Source: Cladorhizidae sp. MBARI D1340-BT2
Taxonomy: Eukaryota; Porifera; Demospongiae; Poecilosclerida; Cladorhizidae
Length of the DNA: 64,000 nucleotides
Direction of reading: 5' to 3'
Assembly: GCA_028752905.1 (NCBI GenBank)
Contig: JAQNBH010000063.1
Span: 1-64,000 of the forward strand
Below the pieces are notes generated by a model that had not been told where the DNA came from, made no database searches, and saw nothing but the letters and a program-made list of their open reading frames with translations. Each line of letters opens with the position of its first letter. Position 1 is the stretch's first letter. This document shows, one piece after another, positions 1 through 10,912 of this stretch. The position numbers were made by a program, and so were the translations under genes.

Positions 1-82
1 GAGAACACATAATGAAACCTATCATTCGAATCATATCAAGTCCATTACAGTGAAGTGTGCAGAATATTATGGATGTTTGATA

Positions 83-177
83 TCAACAGAGAGCACAGGG
101 AGAGACCTATCTTAATAGCTATATATCAAGTTTATACAGTGAAGTGTGGAGAATCTATGAAGCTAACCTGTTTAGCA
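83..177 (+). repeat. Sub-unit B1 (95 bp)
   Basis: Second sub-unit, starting tcaacagagagcac. It shares with A1 the order agag-box, acctatctt, atcaag, cagtgaagtgtg and gaatctatga. It differs at its 3' end, which reads gaagctaacctgtttagca instead of ggatgtttga. This distinct tail defines the B type, seen again in B2 and B3. Variable site 130 (G/A) lies just before the core motif. Confidence 0.8.
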
Positions 178-247
178 TCAAGATAGAGAACACATAGAGA
201 AACCTATCTTGTGATTCTATGTATGCAGAATATACGGATGTTTGGTA
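178..247 (+). repeat. Sub-unit A2 (70 bp, internally deleted)
   Basis: Begins with the same tcaagatagagaacac as A1 and ends with the A-type tail cggatgtttggta. It lacks the atcaagtcc...cagtgaagtg stretch present in the other five sub-units, so it is about 10-20 bp shorter than A1 and A3. The core motif is therefore spaced 89, 165, 85 and 88 bp across the monomer instead of regularly. Variable site 216 (T/C) lies in it. Confidence 0.78.
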
Positions 248-341
248 TCAAGAGAGAGAACAGAGAGAGGCCTACCTTTAGAGCTATATATCAAGTCTAT
301 TCAGTGAAGTGTGGAGAATCTATGAAGCTAACATGTTTAGC
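248..341 (+). repeat. Sub-unit B2 (94 bp)
   Basis: Starts tcaagagagagaacag and contains acctttagagct, atatatcaagtc, the core cagtgaagtgtg at 302-313, and the B-type tail gaagctaacatgtttagc. Its opening (AG)4 run at 251-258 is the only microsatellite-like site in the array; in Z-class monomers it is (AG)5 with a nearby G-to-C change. Confidence 0.8.
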
Positions 342-420
342 TCAAGATAGAGAACACTGAGAGATACCTATCTTGCAAGTCCACTACAGTGAAGTGTGCA
401 GAATATATGGATGTTTGGTA
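342..420 (+). repeat. Sub-unit A3 (79 bp)
   Basis: Starts tcaagatagagaacac like A1 and A2. It keeps gagatacctatcttgcaagtcc, the core motif at 387-398 and the A-type tail ggatgtttggta. It lacks the attcgaat insertion of A1. I noticed no variable position in it across the 70 copies. Confidence 0.8.
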
Positions 421-516
421 TCAAGAGAGAGCACTTAGAGAGTCCTATCTTAATAGCTATACATCAAGTCTATTCAGTGAAGTGTGGATAATCTACGAAG
501 CTAAACATGTTTAGCA
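421..516 (+). repeat. Sub-unit B3 (96 bp)
   Basis: Starts tcaagagagagcac, contains cctatcttaatagct as in B1, and has the core motif at 475-486. It ends in the B-type tail with ctaaacatgtttagca. With A3 it makes the third A+B pair; pair lengths are about 185, 164 and 175 bp, close to a nucleosome repeat length. I noticed no variable position in it. Confidence 0.8.
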
Positions 517-538
517 TCAAGTAAGAGTACAATTCATA
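517..538 (+). repeat. Truncated seventh sub-unit start
   Basis: The 22 bp after B3 begin tcaagtaagagtacaattca, recognisably the A-type opening tcaagatagagaacacat with a few changes. Similarity then stops. This marks where an A+B ladder breaks off and joins the remaining ~363 bp of the monomer. Confidence 0.6.
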
Positions 539-792
539 ACTGCCCTAATTAACAAGACCAAAGTCCCAGATTTTGTCAACTGATAGAGAAGGCTCTTATC
601 TGCAACATGTCAACAGATTATCAATAAATGTAGTGGTTTTTCACTGGCAGGCCACCGCTTTGGCAACTGGAAAACGCCAGGAAAGATAGCAAACCTTACC
701 ACTTCAAATCACCATAACTTGCTAATACTTAGAGTAATCAAAATTATGGCACGTACAAAAGACAGATAATTAGAAGGGCTATCCGGTGATAT

Positions 793-808
793 AAAAAATT
801 TCTTTTTT
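793..808 (+). repeat. Polymorphic A6-T3-C-T6 tract
   Basis: Common form in monomer 1. Other forms: A7T2CT6 in class U (monomers 4, 19, 33, 43, 57, 70), a T-to-A change at 801 giving ttac (monomers 50, 63), and loss of one T in class X (5, 8, 14, 34, 44, 58), which is what makes those copies 908 bp. Phased A/T runs of this kind can bend DNA; no function is shown here. Confidence 0.85.
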
Positions 809-854
809 GGGTAAAGTGTAGAAAAGTTATGAGCTTTACGGCAAAAAAGCAAGA

Positions 855-869
855 TTTTTTGGGGGAAAA
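855..869 (+). repeat. Polymorphic T/G/A homopolymer tract of fixed 15 bp length
   Basis: Monomer 1 reads T6G5A4. Other copies read T5G6A4, T5G7A3, T5G5A5 or T5G4A6, always totalling 15. Only four Z copies (7, 10, 13, 16) have T5G7A4, totalling 16. The tract is the most informative single marker for sorting monomers into classes. Confidence 0.88.
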
Positions 870-901
870 TGAGAAACATATAGACCAAATTAGGGCAAAT
901 A

Positions 902-991
902 TCAAGATAGAGAACACATAATGAAACCTATCATTCGAATCATATCAAGTCCATTACAGTGAAGTGTGCATAATATTATGGATGTTTGATA
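902..991 (+). repeat. Sub-unit A1 of the monomer (90 bp), shown at the monomer 1/2 junction
   Basis: First of six related sub-units in a monomer. It opens with tcaagatagagaacac, runs through an aaacctatc box, then atcaagtcc and the core cagtgaagtgtg, and ends with ggatgtttgata. It spans the arbitrary monomer boundary used here, so the natural start of the monomer is offset 902 rather than 1. It alone carries an insertion around the 8-bp palindrome attcgaat (offsets 24-31). Variable sites 21 and 62 lie in it. Confidence 0.8.
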
Positions 992-3900
992 TCAACAGAG
1001 AGCACAGGGAGAGACCTATCTTAATAGCTATATATCAAATTTATACAGTGAAGTGTGGAGAATCTATGAAGCTAACCTGTTTAGCATCAAGATAGAGAAC
1101 ACATAGAGAAACCTATCTTGTGATTCTATGTATGCAGAATATACGGATGTTTGGTATCAAGAGAGAGAACAGAGAGAGGCCTACCTTTAGAGCTATATAT
1201 CAAGTCTATTCAGTGAAGTGTGGAGAATCTATGAAGCTAACATGTTTAGCTCAAGATAGAGAACACTGAGAGATACCTATCTTGCAAGTCCACTACAGTG
1301 AAGTGTGCAGAATATATGGATGTTTGGTATCAAGAGAGAGCACTTAGAGAGTCCTATCTTAATAGCTATACATCAAGTCTATTCAGTGAAGTGTGGATAA
1401 TCTACGAAGCTAAACATGTTTAGCATCAAGTAAGAGTACAATTCATAACTGCCCTAATTAACAAGACCAAAGTCCAAGATTTTGTCAACTGATAGAGAAG
1501 GCCCTTATCTGCAACATGTCAACAGATTATCAATAAATGTAGTGGTTTTTCACTGGCAGGCCACCGCTTTGGCAACTGGAAAACGCCAGGAAAGATAGCA
1601 AACCTTACCACTTCAAATCACCATAACTTGCTAATACTTAGAGTAATCAAAATTATGGCACGTACAAAAGACAGATAATTAGAAGGGCTATCCGGTGATA
1701 TAAAAAATTTCTTTTTTGGGTAAAGTATAGAAAAGTTATGAGCTTTACGGCAAAAAAGCAAGATTTTTGGGGGGAAAATGAGAAACATATAGACCAAATT
1801 AGGGCAAATATCAAGATAGAGAACACATAATGAAACCTATCATTCGAATCATATCAAGTCCATTACAGTGAAGTGTGCAGAATATTATGGATGTTTGATA
1901 TCAACAGAGAGCACAGGGAGAGACCTATCTTAATAGCTATATATCAAGTTTATACAGTGAAGTGTGGAGAATCTATGAAGCTAACCTGTTTAGCATCAAG
2001 ATAGAGAACACATAGAGAAACCTATCTTGTGATTCTATGTATGCAGAATATACGGATGTTTGGTATCAAGAGAGAGAACAGAGAGAGGCCTACCTTTAGA
2101 GCTATATATCAAGTCTATTCAGTGAAGTGTGGAGAATCTATGAAGCTAACATGTTTAGCTCAAGATAGAGAACACTGAGAGATACCTATCTTGCAAGTCC
2201 ACTACAGTGAAGTGTGCAGAATATATGGATGTTTGGTATCAAGAGAGAGCACTTAGAGAGTCCTATCTTAATAGCTATACATCAAGTCTATTCAGTGAAG
2301 TGTGGATAATCTACGAAGCTAAACATGTTTAGCATCAAGTAAGAGTACAATTCATAACTGCCCTAATTAACAAGACCAAAGTCCCAGATTTTGTCAACTG
2401 ATAGAGAAGGCCCTTATCTGCAACATGTCAACAGATTATCAATAAATGTAGTGGTTTTTCACTGGCAGGCCACCGCTTTGGCAACTGGAAAACGCCAGGA
2501 AAGATAGCAAACCTTACCACTTCAAATCACCATAACTTGCTAATACTTAGAGTAATCAAAATTATGGCACGTACAAAAGACAGATAATTAGAAGGGCTAT
2601 CCGGTGATATAAAAAATTTCTTTTTTGGGTAAAGTGTAGAAAAGTTATGAGCTTTACGGCAAAAAAGCAAGATTTTTGGGGGGAAAATGAGAAACATATA
2701 GACCAAATTAGGGCAAATATCAAGATAGAGAACACATAATGAAACCTATCATTCGAATCATATCAAGTCCATTACAGTGAAGTGTGCATAATATTATGGA
2801 TGTTTGATATCAACAGAGAGCACAGGGAGAGACCTATCTTAATAGCTATATATCAAATTTATACAGTGAAGTGTGGAGAATCTATGAAGCTAACCTGTTT
2901 AGCATCAAGATAGAGAACACATAGAGAAACCTATCTTGTGATTCTATGTATGCAGAATATACGGATGTTTGGTATCAAGAGAGAGAACAGAGAGAGGCCT
3001 ACCTTTAGAGCTATATATCAAGTCTATTCAGTGAAGTGTGGAGAATCTATGAAGCTAACATGTTTAGCTCAAGATAGAGAACACTGAGAGATACCTATCT
3101 TGCAAGTCCACTACAGTGAAGTGTGCAGAATATATGGATGTTTGGTATCAAGAGAGAGCACTTAGAGAGTCCTATCTTAATAGCTATACATCAAGTCTAT
3201 TCAGTGAAGTGTGGATAATCTACGAAGCTAAACATGTTTAGCATCAAGTAAGAGTACAATTCATAACTGCCCTAATTAACAAGACCAAAGTCCCAGATTT
3301 TGTCAACTGATAGAGAAGGCCCTTATCTGCAACATGTCAACAGATTATCAATAAATGTAGTGGTTTTTCACTGGCAGGCCACCGCTTTGGCAACTGGAAA
3401 ACGCCAGGAAAGATAGCAAACCTTACCACTTCAAATCACCATAACTTGCTAATACTTAGAGTAATCAAAATTATGGCACGTACAAAAGACAGATAATTAG
3501 AAGGGCTATCCGGTGATATAAAAAAATTCTTTTTTGGGTAAAGTGTAGAAAAGTTATGAGCTTTACGGCAAAAAAGCAAGATTTTTGGGGGGGAAATGAG
3601 AAACATATAGACCAAATTAGGGCAAATATCAAGATAGAGAACACATAATGAAACCTATCATTCGAATCATATCAAGTCCATTACAGTGAAGTGTGCATAA
3701 TATTATGGATGTTTGATATCAACAGAGAGCACAGGGAGAGACCTATCTTAATAGCTATATATCAAATTTATACAGTGAAGTGTGGAGAATCTATGAAGCT
3801 AACCTGTTTAGCATCAAGATAGAGAACACATAGAGAAACCTATCTTGTGATTCTATGTATGCAGAATATACGGATGTTTGGTATCAAGAGAGAGAACAGA

Positions 3901-5453
3901 GAGAGGCCTACCTTTAGAGCTATATATCAAGTCTATTCAGTGAAGTGTGGAGAATCTATGAAGCTAACATGTTTAGCTCAAGATAGAGAACACTGAGAGA
4001 TACCTATCTTGCAAGTCCACTACAGTGAAGTGTGCAGAATATATGGATGTTTGGTATCAAGAGAGAGCACTTAGAGAGTCCTATCTTAATAGCTATACAT
4101 CAAGTCTATTCAGTGAAGTGTGGATAATCTACGAAGCTAAACATGTTTAGCATCAAGTAAGAGTACAATTCATAACTGCCCTAATTAACAAGACCAAAGT
4201 CCCAGATTTTGTCAACTGATAGAGAAGGCCCTTATCTGCAACATGTGAACAGATTATCAATAAATGTAGTGGTTTTTCACTGGCAGGCCACCGCTTTGGC
4301 AACTGGAAAACGCCAGGAAAGATCGCAAACCTTACCACTTCAAATCACCATAACTTGCTAATACTTAGAGTAATCAAAATTATGGCACGTACAAAAGACA
4401 GATAATTAGAAGGGCTATCCGGTGATATAAAAAATTCTTTTTTGGGTAAAGTGTAGAAAAGTTATGAGCTTTACGGCAAAAAAGCAAGATTTTTGGGGAA
4501 AAAATGAGAAACATATAGACCAAATTAGGGCAAATATCAAGATAGAGAACACATAATGAAACCTGTCATTCGAATCATATCAAGTCCATTACAGTGAAGT
4601 GTGCATAATATTATGGATGTTTGATATCAACAGAGAGCACAGGGAGAGACCTATCTTAATAGCTATATATCAAATTTATACAGTGAAGTGTGGAGAATCT
4701 ATGAAGCTAACCTGTTTAGCATCAAGATAGAGAACACATAGAGAAACCTATCTTGTGATTCTATGTATGCAGAATATACGGATGTTTGGTATCAAGAGAG
4801 AGAACAGAGAGAGGCCTACCTTTAGAGCTATATATCAAGTCTATTCAGTGAAGTGTGGAGAATCTATGAAGCTAACATGTTTAGCTCAAGATAGAGAACA
4901 CTGAGAGATACCTATCTTGCAAGTCCACTACAGTGAAGTGTGCAGAATATATGGATGTTTGGTATCAAGAGAGAGCACTTAGAGAGTCCTATCTTAATAG
5001 CTATACATCAAGTCTATTCAGTGAAGTGTGGATAATCTACGAAGCTAAACATGTTTAGCATCAAGTAAGAGTACAATTCATAACTGCCCTAATTAACAAG
5101 ACCAAAGTCCCAGATTTTGTCAACTGATAGAGAAGGCCCTTATCTGCAACATGTCAACAGATTATCAATAAATGTAGTGGTTTTTCACTGGCAGGCCACC
5201 GCTTTGGCAACTGGAAAACGCCAGGAAAGATCGCAAACCTTACCACTTCAAATCACCATAACTTGCTAATACTTAGAGTAATCAAAATTATGGCACGTAC
5301 AAAAGACAGATAATTAGAAGGGCTATCCGGTGATATAAAAAATTTCTTTTTTGGGTAAAGTGTAGAAAAGTTATGAGCTTTACGGCAAAAAAGCAAGATT
5401 TTTGGGGGGGAAATGAGAAACATATAGACCAAATTAGGGCAAATATCAAGATA
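910..5453 (+). repeat. Monomers 2-6, order V-P-U-X-Y
   Basis: Starts 910, 1819, 2728, 3637, 4545. Monomer 2: 62T, 130A, 567A, 818A, T5G6A4. 3: 62G, 130G, T5G6A4. 4: 799A, T5G7A3. 5: 611G, 688C, one T lost, T5G4A6 (908 bp). 6: 21G, 688C, T5G7A3. The block is 4544 bp, the same length and class order as monomers 41-45 (36371-40914), with which I see no difference at the diagnostic sites. Confidence 0.88.
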
Positions 5454-8400
5454 GAGAACACATAATGAAACCTATCATTCGAATCATATCAAGTCCATTA
5501 CAGTGAAGTGTGCATAATATTATGGATGTTTGATATCAACAGAGAGCACAGGGAGAGACCTATCTTAATAGCTATATATCAAATTTATACAGTGAAGTGT
5601 GGAGAATCTATGAAGCTAACCTGTTTAGCATCAAGATAGAGAACACATAGAGAAACCTATCTTGTGATCCTATGTATGCAGAATATACGGATGTTTGGTA
5701 TCAAGAGAGAGAGAACACAGAGAGGCCTACCTTTAGAGCTATATATCAAGTCTATTCAGTGAAGTGTGGAGAATCTATGAAGCTAACATGTTTAGCTCAA
5801 GATAGAGAACACTGAGAGATACCTATCTTGCAAGTCCACTACAGTGAAGTGTGCAGAATATATGGATGTTTGGTATCAAGAGAGAGCACTTAGAGAGTCC
5901 TATCTTAATAGCTATACATCAAGTCTATTCAGTGAAGTGTGGATAATCTACGAAGCTAAACATGTTTAGCATCAAGTAAGAGTACAATTCATAACTGCCC
6001 TAATTAACAAGACCAAAGTCCCAGATTTTGTCAACTGATAGAGAAGGCCCTTATCTGCAACATGTCAACAGATTATCAATAAATGTAGTGGTTTTTCACT
6101 GGCAGGCCACCGCTTTGGCAACTGGAAAACGCCAGGAAAGATCGCAAACCTTACCACTTCAAATCACCATAACTTGCTAATACTTAGAGTAATCAAAATT
6201 ATGGTACGTACAAAAGACAGATAATTAGAAGGGCTATCCGGTGATATAAAAAATTTCTTTTTTGGGTAAAGTGTAGAAAAGTTATGAGCTTTACGGCAAA
6301 AAAGCAAGATTTTTGGGGGGGAAAATGAGAAACATATAGACCAAATTAGGGCAAATATCAAGATAGAGAACACATAATGAAACCTATCATTCGAATCATA
6401 TCAAGTCCATTACAGTGAAGTGTGCATAATATTATGGATGTTTGATATCAACAGAGAGCACAGGGAGAGACCTATCTTAATAGCTATATATCAAATTTAT
6501 ACAGTGAAGTGTGGAGAATCTATGAAGCTAACCTGTTTAGCATCAAGATAGAGAACACATAGAGAAACCTATCTTGTGATTCTATGTATGCAGAATATAC
6601 GGATGTTTGGTATCAAGAGAGAGAACAGAGAGAGGCCTACCTTTAGAGCTATATATCAAGTCTATTCAGTGAAGTGTGGAGAATCTATGAAGCTAACATG
6701 TTTAGCTCAAGATAGAGAACACTGAGAGATACCTATCTTGCAAGTCCACTACAGTGAAGTGTGCAGAATATATGGATGTTTGGTATCAAGAGAGAGCACT
6801 TAGAGAGTCCTATCTTAATAGCTATACATCAAGTCTATTCAGTGAAGTGTGGATAATCTACGAAGCTAAACATGTTTAGCATCAAGTAAGAGTACAATTC
6901 ATAACTGCCCTAATTAACAAGACCAAAGTCCCAGATTTTGTCAACTGATAGAGAAGGCCCTTATCTGCAACATGTCAACAGATTATCAATAAATGTAGTG
7001 GTTTTTCACTGGCAGGCCACCGCTTTGGCAACTGGAAAACGCCAGGAAAGATCGCAAACCTTACCACTTCAAATCACCATAACTTGCTAATACTTAGAGT
7101 AATCAAAATTATGGCACGTACAAAAGACAGATAATTAGAAGGGCTATCCGGTGATATAAAAAATTCTTTTTTGGGTAAAGTGTAGAAAAGTTATGAGCTT
7201 TACGGCAAAAAAGCAAGATTTTTGGGGAAAAAATGAGAAACATATAGACCAAATTAGGGCAAATATCAAGATAGAGAACACATAATGAAACCTGTCATTC
7301 GAATCATATCAAGTCCATTACAGTGAAGTGTGCATAATATTATGGATGTTTGATATCAACAGAGAGCACAGGGAGAGACCTATCTTAATAGCTATATATC
7401 AAATTTATACAGTGAAGTGTGGAGAATCTATGAAGCTAACCTGTTTAGCATCAAGATAGAGAACACATAGAGAAACCTATCTTGTGATTCTATGTATGCA
7501 GAATATACGGATGTTTGGTATCAAGAGAGAGAACAGAGAGAGGCCTACCTTTAGAGCTATATATCAAGTCTATTCAGTGAAGTGTGGAGAATCTATGAAG
7601 CTAACATGTTTAGCTCAAGATAGAGAACACTGAGAGATACCTATCTTGCAAGTCCACTACAGTGAAGTGTGCAGAATATATGGATGTTTGGTATCAAGAG
7701 AGAGCACTTAGAGAGTCCTATCTTAATAGCTATACATCAAGTCTATTCAGTGAAGTGTGGATAATCTACGAAGCTAAACATGTTTAGCATCAAGTAAGAG
7801 TACAATTCATAACTGCCCTAATTAACAAGACCAAAGTCCCAGATTTTGTCAACTGATAGAGAAGGCCCTTATCTGCAACATGTCAACAGATTATCAATAA
7901 ATGTAGTGGTTTTTCACTGGCAGGCCACCGCTTTGGCAACTGGAAAACGCCAGGAAAGATCGCAAACCTTACCACTTCAAATCACCATAACTTGCTAATA
8001 CTTAGAGTAATCAAAATTATGGCACGTACAAAAGACAGATAATTAGAAGGGCTATCCGGTGATATAAAAAATTTCTTTTTTGGGTAAAGTGTAGAAAAGT
8101 TATGAGCTTTACGGCAAAAAAGCAAGATTTTTGGGGGGGAAATGAGAAACATATAGACCAAATTAGGGCAAATATCAAGATAGAGAACACATAATGAAAC
8201 CTATCATTCGAATCATATCAAGTCCATTACAGTGAAGTGTGCATAATATTATGGATGTTTGATATCAACAGAGAGCACAGGGAGAGACCTATCTTAATAG
8301 CTATATATCAAATTTATACAGTGAAGTGTGGAGAATCTATGAAGCTAACCTGTTTAGCATCAAGATAGAGAACACATAGAGAAACCTATCTTGTGATCCT

Positions 8401-10912
8401 ATGTATGCAGAATATACGGATGTTTGGTATCAAGAGAGAGAGAACACAGAGAGGCCTACCTTTAGAGCTATATATCAAGTCTATTCAGTGAAGTGTGGAG
8501 AATCTATGAAGCTAACATGTTTAGCTCAAGATAGAGAACACTGAGAGATACCTATCTTGCAAGTCCACTACAGTGAAGTGTGCAGAATATATGGATGTTT
8601 GGTATCAAGAGAGAGCACTTAGAGAGTCCTATCTTAATAGCTATACATCAAGTCTATTCAGTGAAGTGTGGATAATCTACGAAGCTAAACATGTTTAGCA
8701 TCAAGTAAGAGTACAATTCATAACTGCCCTAATTAACAAGACCAAAGTCCCAGATTTTGTCAACTGATAGAGAAGGCCCTTATCTGCAACATGTCAACAG
8801 ATTATCAATAAATGTAGTGGTTTTTCACTGGCAGGCCACCGCTTTGGCAACTGGAAAACGCCAGGAAAGATCGCAAACCTTACCACTTCAAATCACCATA
8901 ACTTGCTAATACTTAGAGTAATCAAAATTATGGTACGTACAAAAGACAGATAATTAGAAGGGCTATCCGGTGATATAAAAAATTTCTTTTTTGGGTAAAG
9001 TGTAGAAAAGTTATGAGCTTTACGGCAAAAAAGCAAGATTTTTGGGGGGGAAAATGAGAAACATATAGACCAAATTAGGGCAAATATCAAGATAGAGAAC
9101 ACATAATGAAACCTATCATTCGAATCATATCAAGTCCATTACAGTGAAGTGTGCATAATATTATGGATGTTTGATATCAACAGAGAGCACAGGGAGAGAC
9201 CTATCTTAATAGCTATATATCAAATTTATACAGTGAAGTGTGGAGAATCTATGAAGCTAACCTGTTTAGCATCAAGATAGAGAACACATAGAGAAACCTA
9301 TCTTGTGATTCTATGTATGCAGAATATACGGATGTTTGGTATCAAGAGAGAGAACAGAGAGAGGCCTACCTTTAGAGCTATATATCAAGTCTATTCAGTG
9401 AAGTGTGGAGAATCTATGAAGCTAACATGTTTAGCTCAAGATAGAGAACACTGAGAGATACCTATCTTGCAAGTCCACTACAGTGAAGTGTGCAGAATAT
9501 ATGGATGTTTGGTATCAAGAGAGAGCACTTAGAGAGTCCTATCTTAATAGCTATACATCAAGTCTATTCAGTGAAGTGTGGATAATCTACGAAGCTAAAC
9601 ATGTTTAGCATCAAGTAAGAGTACAATTCATAACTGCCCTAATTAACAAGACCAAAGTCCCAGATTTTGTCAACTGATAGAGAAGGCCCTTATCTGCAAC
9701 ATGTCAACAGATTATCAATAAATGTAGTGGTTTTTCACTGGCAGGCCACCGCTTTGGCAACTGGAAAACGCCAGGAAAGATAGCAAACCTTACCACTTCA
9801 AATCACCATAACTTGCTAATACTTAGAGTAATCAAAATTATGGCACGTACAAAAGACAGATAATTAGAAGGGCTATCCGGTGATATAAAAAATTTCTTTT
9901 TTGGGTAAAGTGTAGAAAAGTTATGAGCTTTACGGCAAAAAAGCAAGATTTTTTGGGGGAAAATGAGAAACATATAGACCAAATTAGGGCAAATATCAAG
10001 ATAGAGAACACATAATGAAACCTATCATTCGAATCATATCAAGTCCATTACAGTGAAGTGTGCATAATATTATGGATGTTTGATATCAACAGAGAGCACA
10101 GGGAGAGACCTATCTTAATAGCTATATATCAAATTTATACAGTGAAGTGTGGAGAATCTATGAAGCTAACCTGTTTAGCATCAAGATAGAGAACACATAG
10201 AGAAACCTATCTTGTGATTCTATGTATGCAGAATATACGGATGTTTGGTATCAAGAGAGAGAACAGAGAGAGGCCTACCTTTAGAGCTATATATCAAGTC
10301 TATTCAGTGAAGTGTGGAGAATCTATGAAGCTAACATGTTTAGCTCAAGATAGAGAACACTGAGAGATACCTATCTTGCAAGTCCACTACAGTGAAGTGT
10401 GCAGAATATATGGATGTTTGGTATCAAGAGAGAGCACTTAGAGAGTCCTATCTTAATAGCTATACATCAAGTCTATTCAGTGAAGTGTGGATAATCTACG
10501 AAGCTAAACATGTTTAGCATCAAGTAAGAGTACAATTCATAACTGCCCTAATTAACAAGACCAAAGTCCAAGATTTTGTCAACTGATAGAGAAGGCCCTT
10601 ATCTGCAACATGTCAACAGATTATCAATAAATGTAGTGGTTTTTCACTGGCAGGCCACCGCTTTGGCAACTGGAAAACGCCAGGAAAGATAGCAAACCTT
10701 ACCACTTCAAATCACCATAACTTGCTAATACTTAGAGTAATCAAAATTATGGCACGTACAAAAGACAGATAATTAGAAGGGCTATCCGGTGATATAAAAA
10801 ATTTCTTTTTTGGGTAAAGTGTAGAAAAGTTATGAGCTTTACGGCAAAAAAGCAAGATTTTTGGGGGGGAAATGAGAAACATATAGACCAAATTAGGGCA
10901 AATATCAAGATA
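5454..10912 (+). repeat. Monomers 7-12, order Z-X-Y-Z-W-V
   Basis: Starts 5454, 6366, 7274, 8183, 9095, 10004. Monomers 7 and 10 are 912 bp with 216C, (AG)5, 750T and T5G7A4. Monomer 8 is X but with 611C. Monomer 11 is T6G5A4 with 688A. Monomer 12 has 567A and T5G7A3. Together with monomers 5-6 this gives a local X-Y-Z trimer of 2729 bp occurring twice in tandem (5-7 and 8-10). Confidence 0.88.
5704..5713 (+). repeat. (AG)5 expansion marking class Z
   Basis: Other monomers have (AG)4 here. The same (AG)5 together with the downstream change to aacacagag is found in monomers 7, 10, 13, 16, 36 and 46, always with 216C and 750T, so these copies share one origin. Confidence 0.88.

Larger units (their letters stand above)
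539..901 (+). repeat. Second part of the monomer (~363 bp) without clear sub-repeats
   Basis: This stretch lacks the regular A/B ladder. It holds a GC-richer island around 644-680 (ctggc, gccacc, ggcaac, gccag), two A/T-run tracts (793-808 and 843-869), an aataaa hexamer at 623-628 and a tataaaaa string at 790-797. Eleven of the roughly seventeen recurrent variable sites (567-869) fall here. Resemblances to sub-units at 582-606, 812-837 and 870-885 suggest part of it descends from the same ancestral unit. I see no coding potential and no recognisable transposon end. Confidence 0.75.
1..909 (+). repeat. Monomer 1 (class F), reference copy
   Basis: Used here to number offsets. Haplotype: 62G, 130G, 567C, 594T, 611C, 688A, 704T, 773G, 786G, 818G, tract T6G5A4. 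The 594T allele recurs only in monomers 39 and 40, which also have 704A, so monomer 1 has no exact partner in the window. Confidence 0.92.

Noticed and set aside
623..628. aataaa polyadenylation signal and the tataaaaa string at 790-797 as a transcription unit
   Set aside because: Both strings are expected by chance in AT-rich DNA, they are in the wrong order for a unit within one monomer, and no coding or structured RNA lies between them.
655..685. CENP-B box in the GC-rich island
   Set aside because: tggaaaacgcc is loosely like part of the box, but the essential TTCG and CGGG positions are not both present, so it does not meet the consensus.
713..831. Possible transposon terminal inverted repeats (cataactt at 713-720, aagttatg at 824-831)
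   Set aside because: Only 8 bp match, there is no target-site duplication, and every monomer contains it as part of the fixed unit.
890..895. Telomere-type ttaggg
   Set aside because: It occurs once per monomer as an isolated hexamer, never in tandem, so it is chance.
4153..4338. 61-codon minus-strand open frame, repeated at 20524, 30523, 39614, 46887 and 58703
   Set aside because: It starts at GTG and is open only in the six copies with 611G, which removes a minus-strand TGA. The other 64 complete copies are interrupted. It is a by-product of a satellite allele, with no recognisable domain.
6164..6373. 69-codon minus-strand open frame, repeated at 8893, 11623 and 14352
   Set aside because: It starts at GTG, crosses the monomer boundary and is open only where the T/G/A tract is 16 bp (T5G7A4, monomers 7, 10, 13, 16). 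A one-base frame shift in a homopolymer tract of a satellite explains it, and the composition simply reflects A/T-rich repeats.
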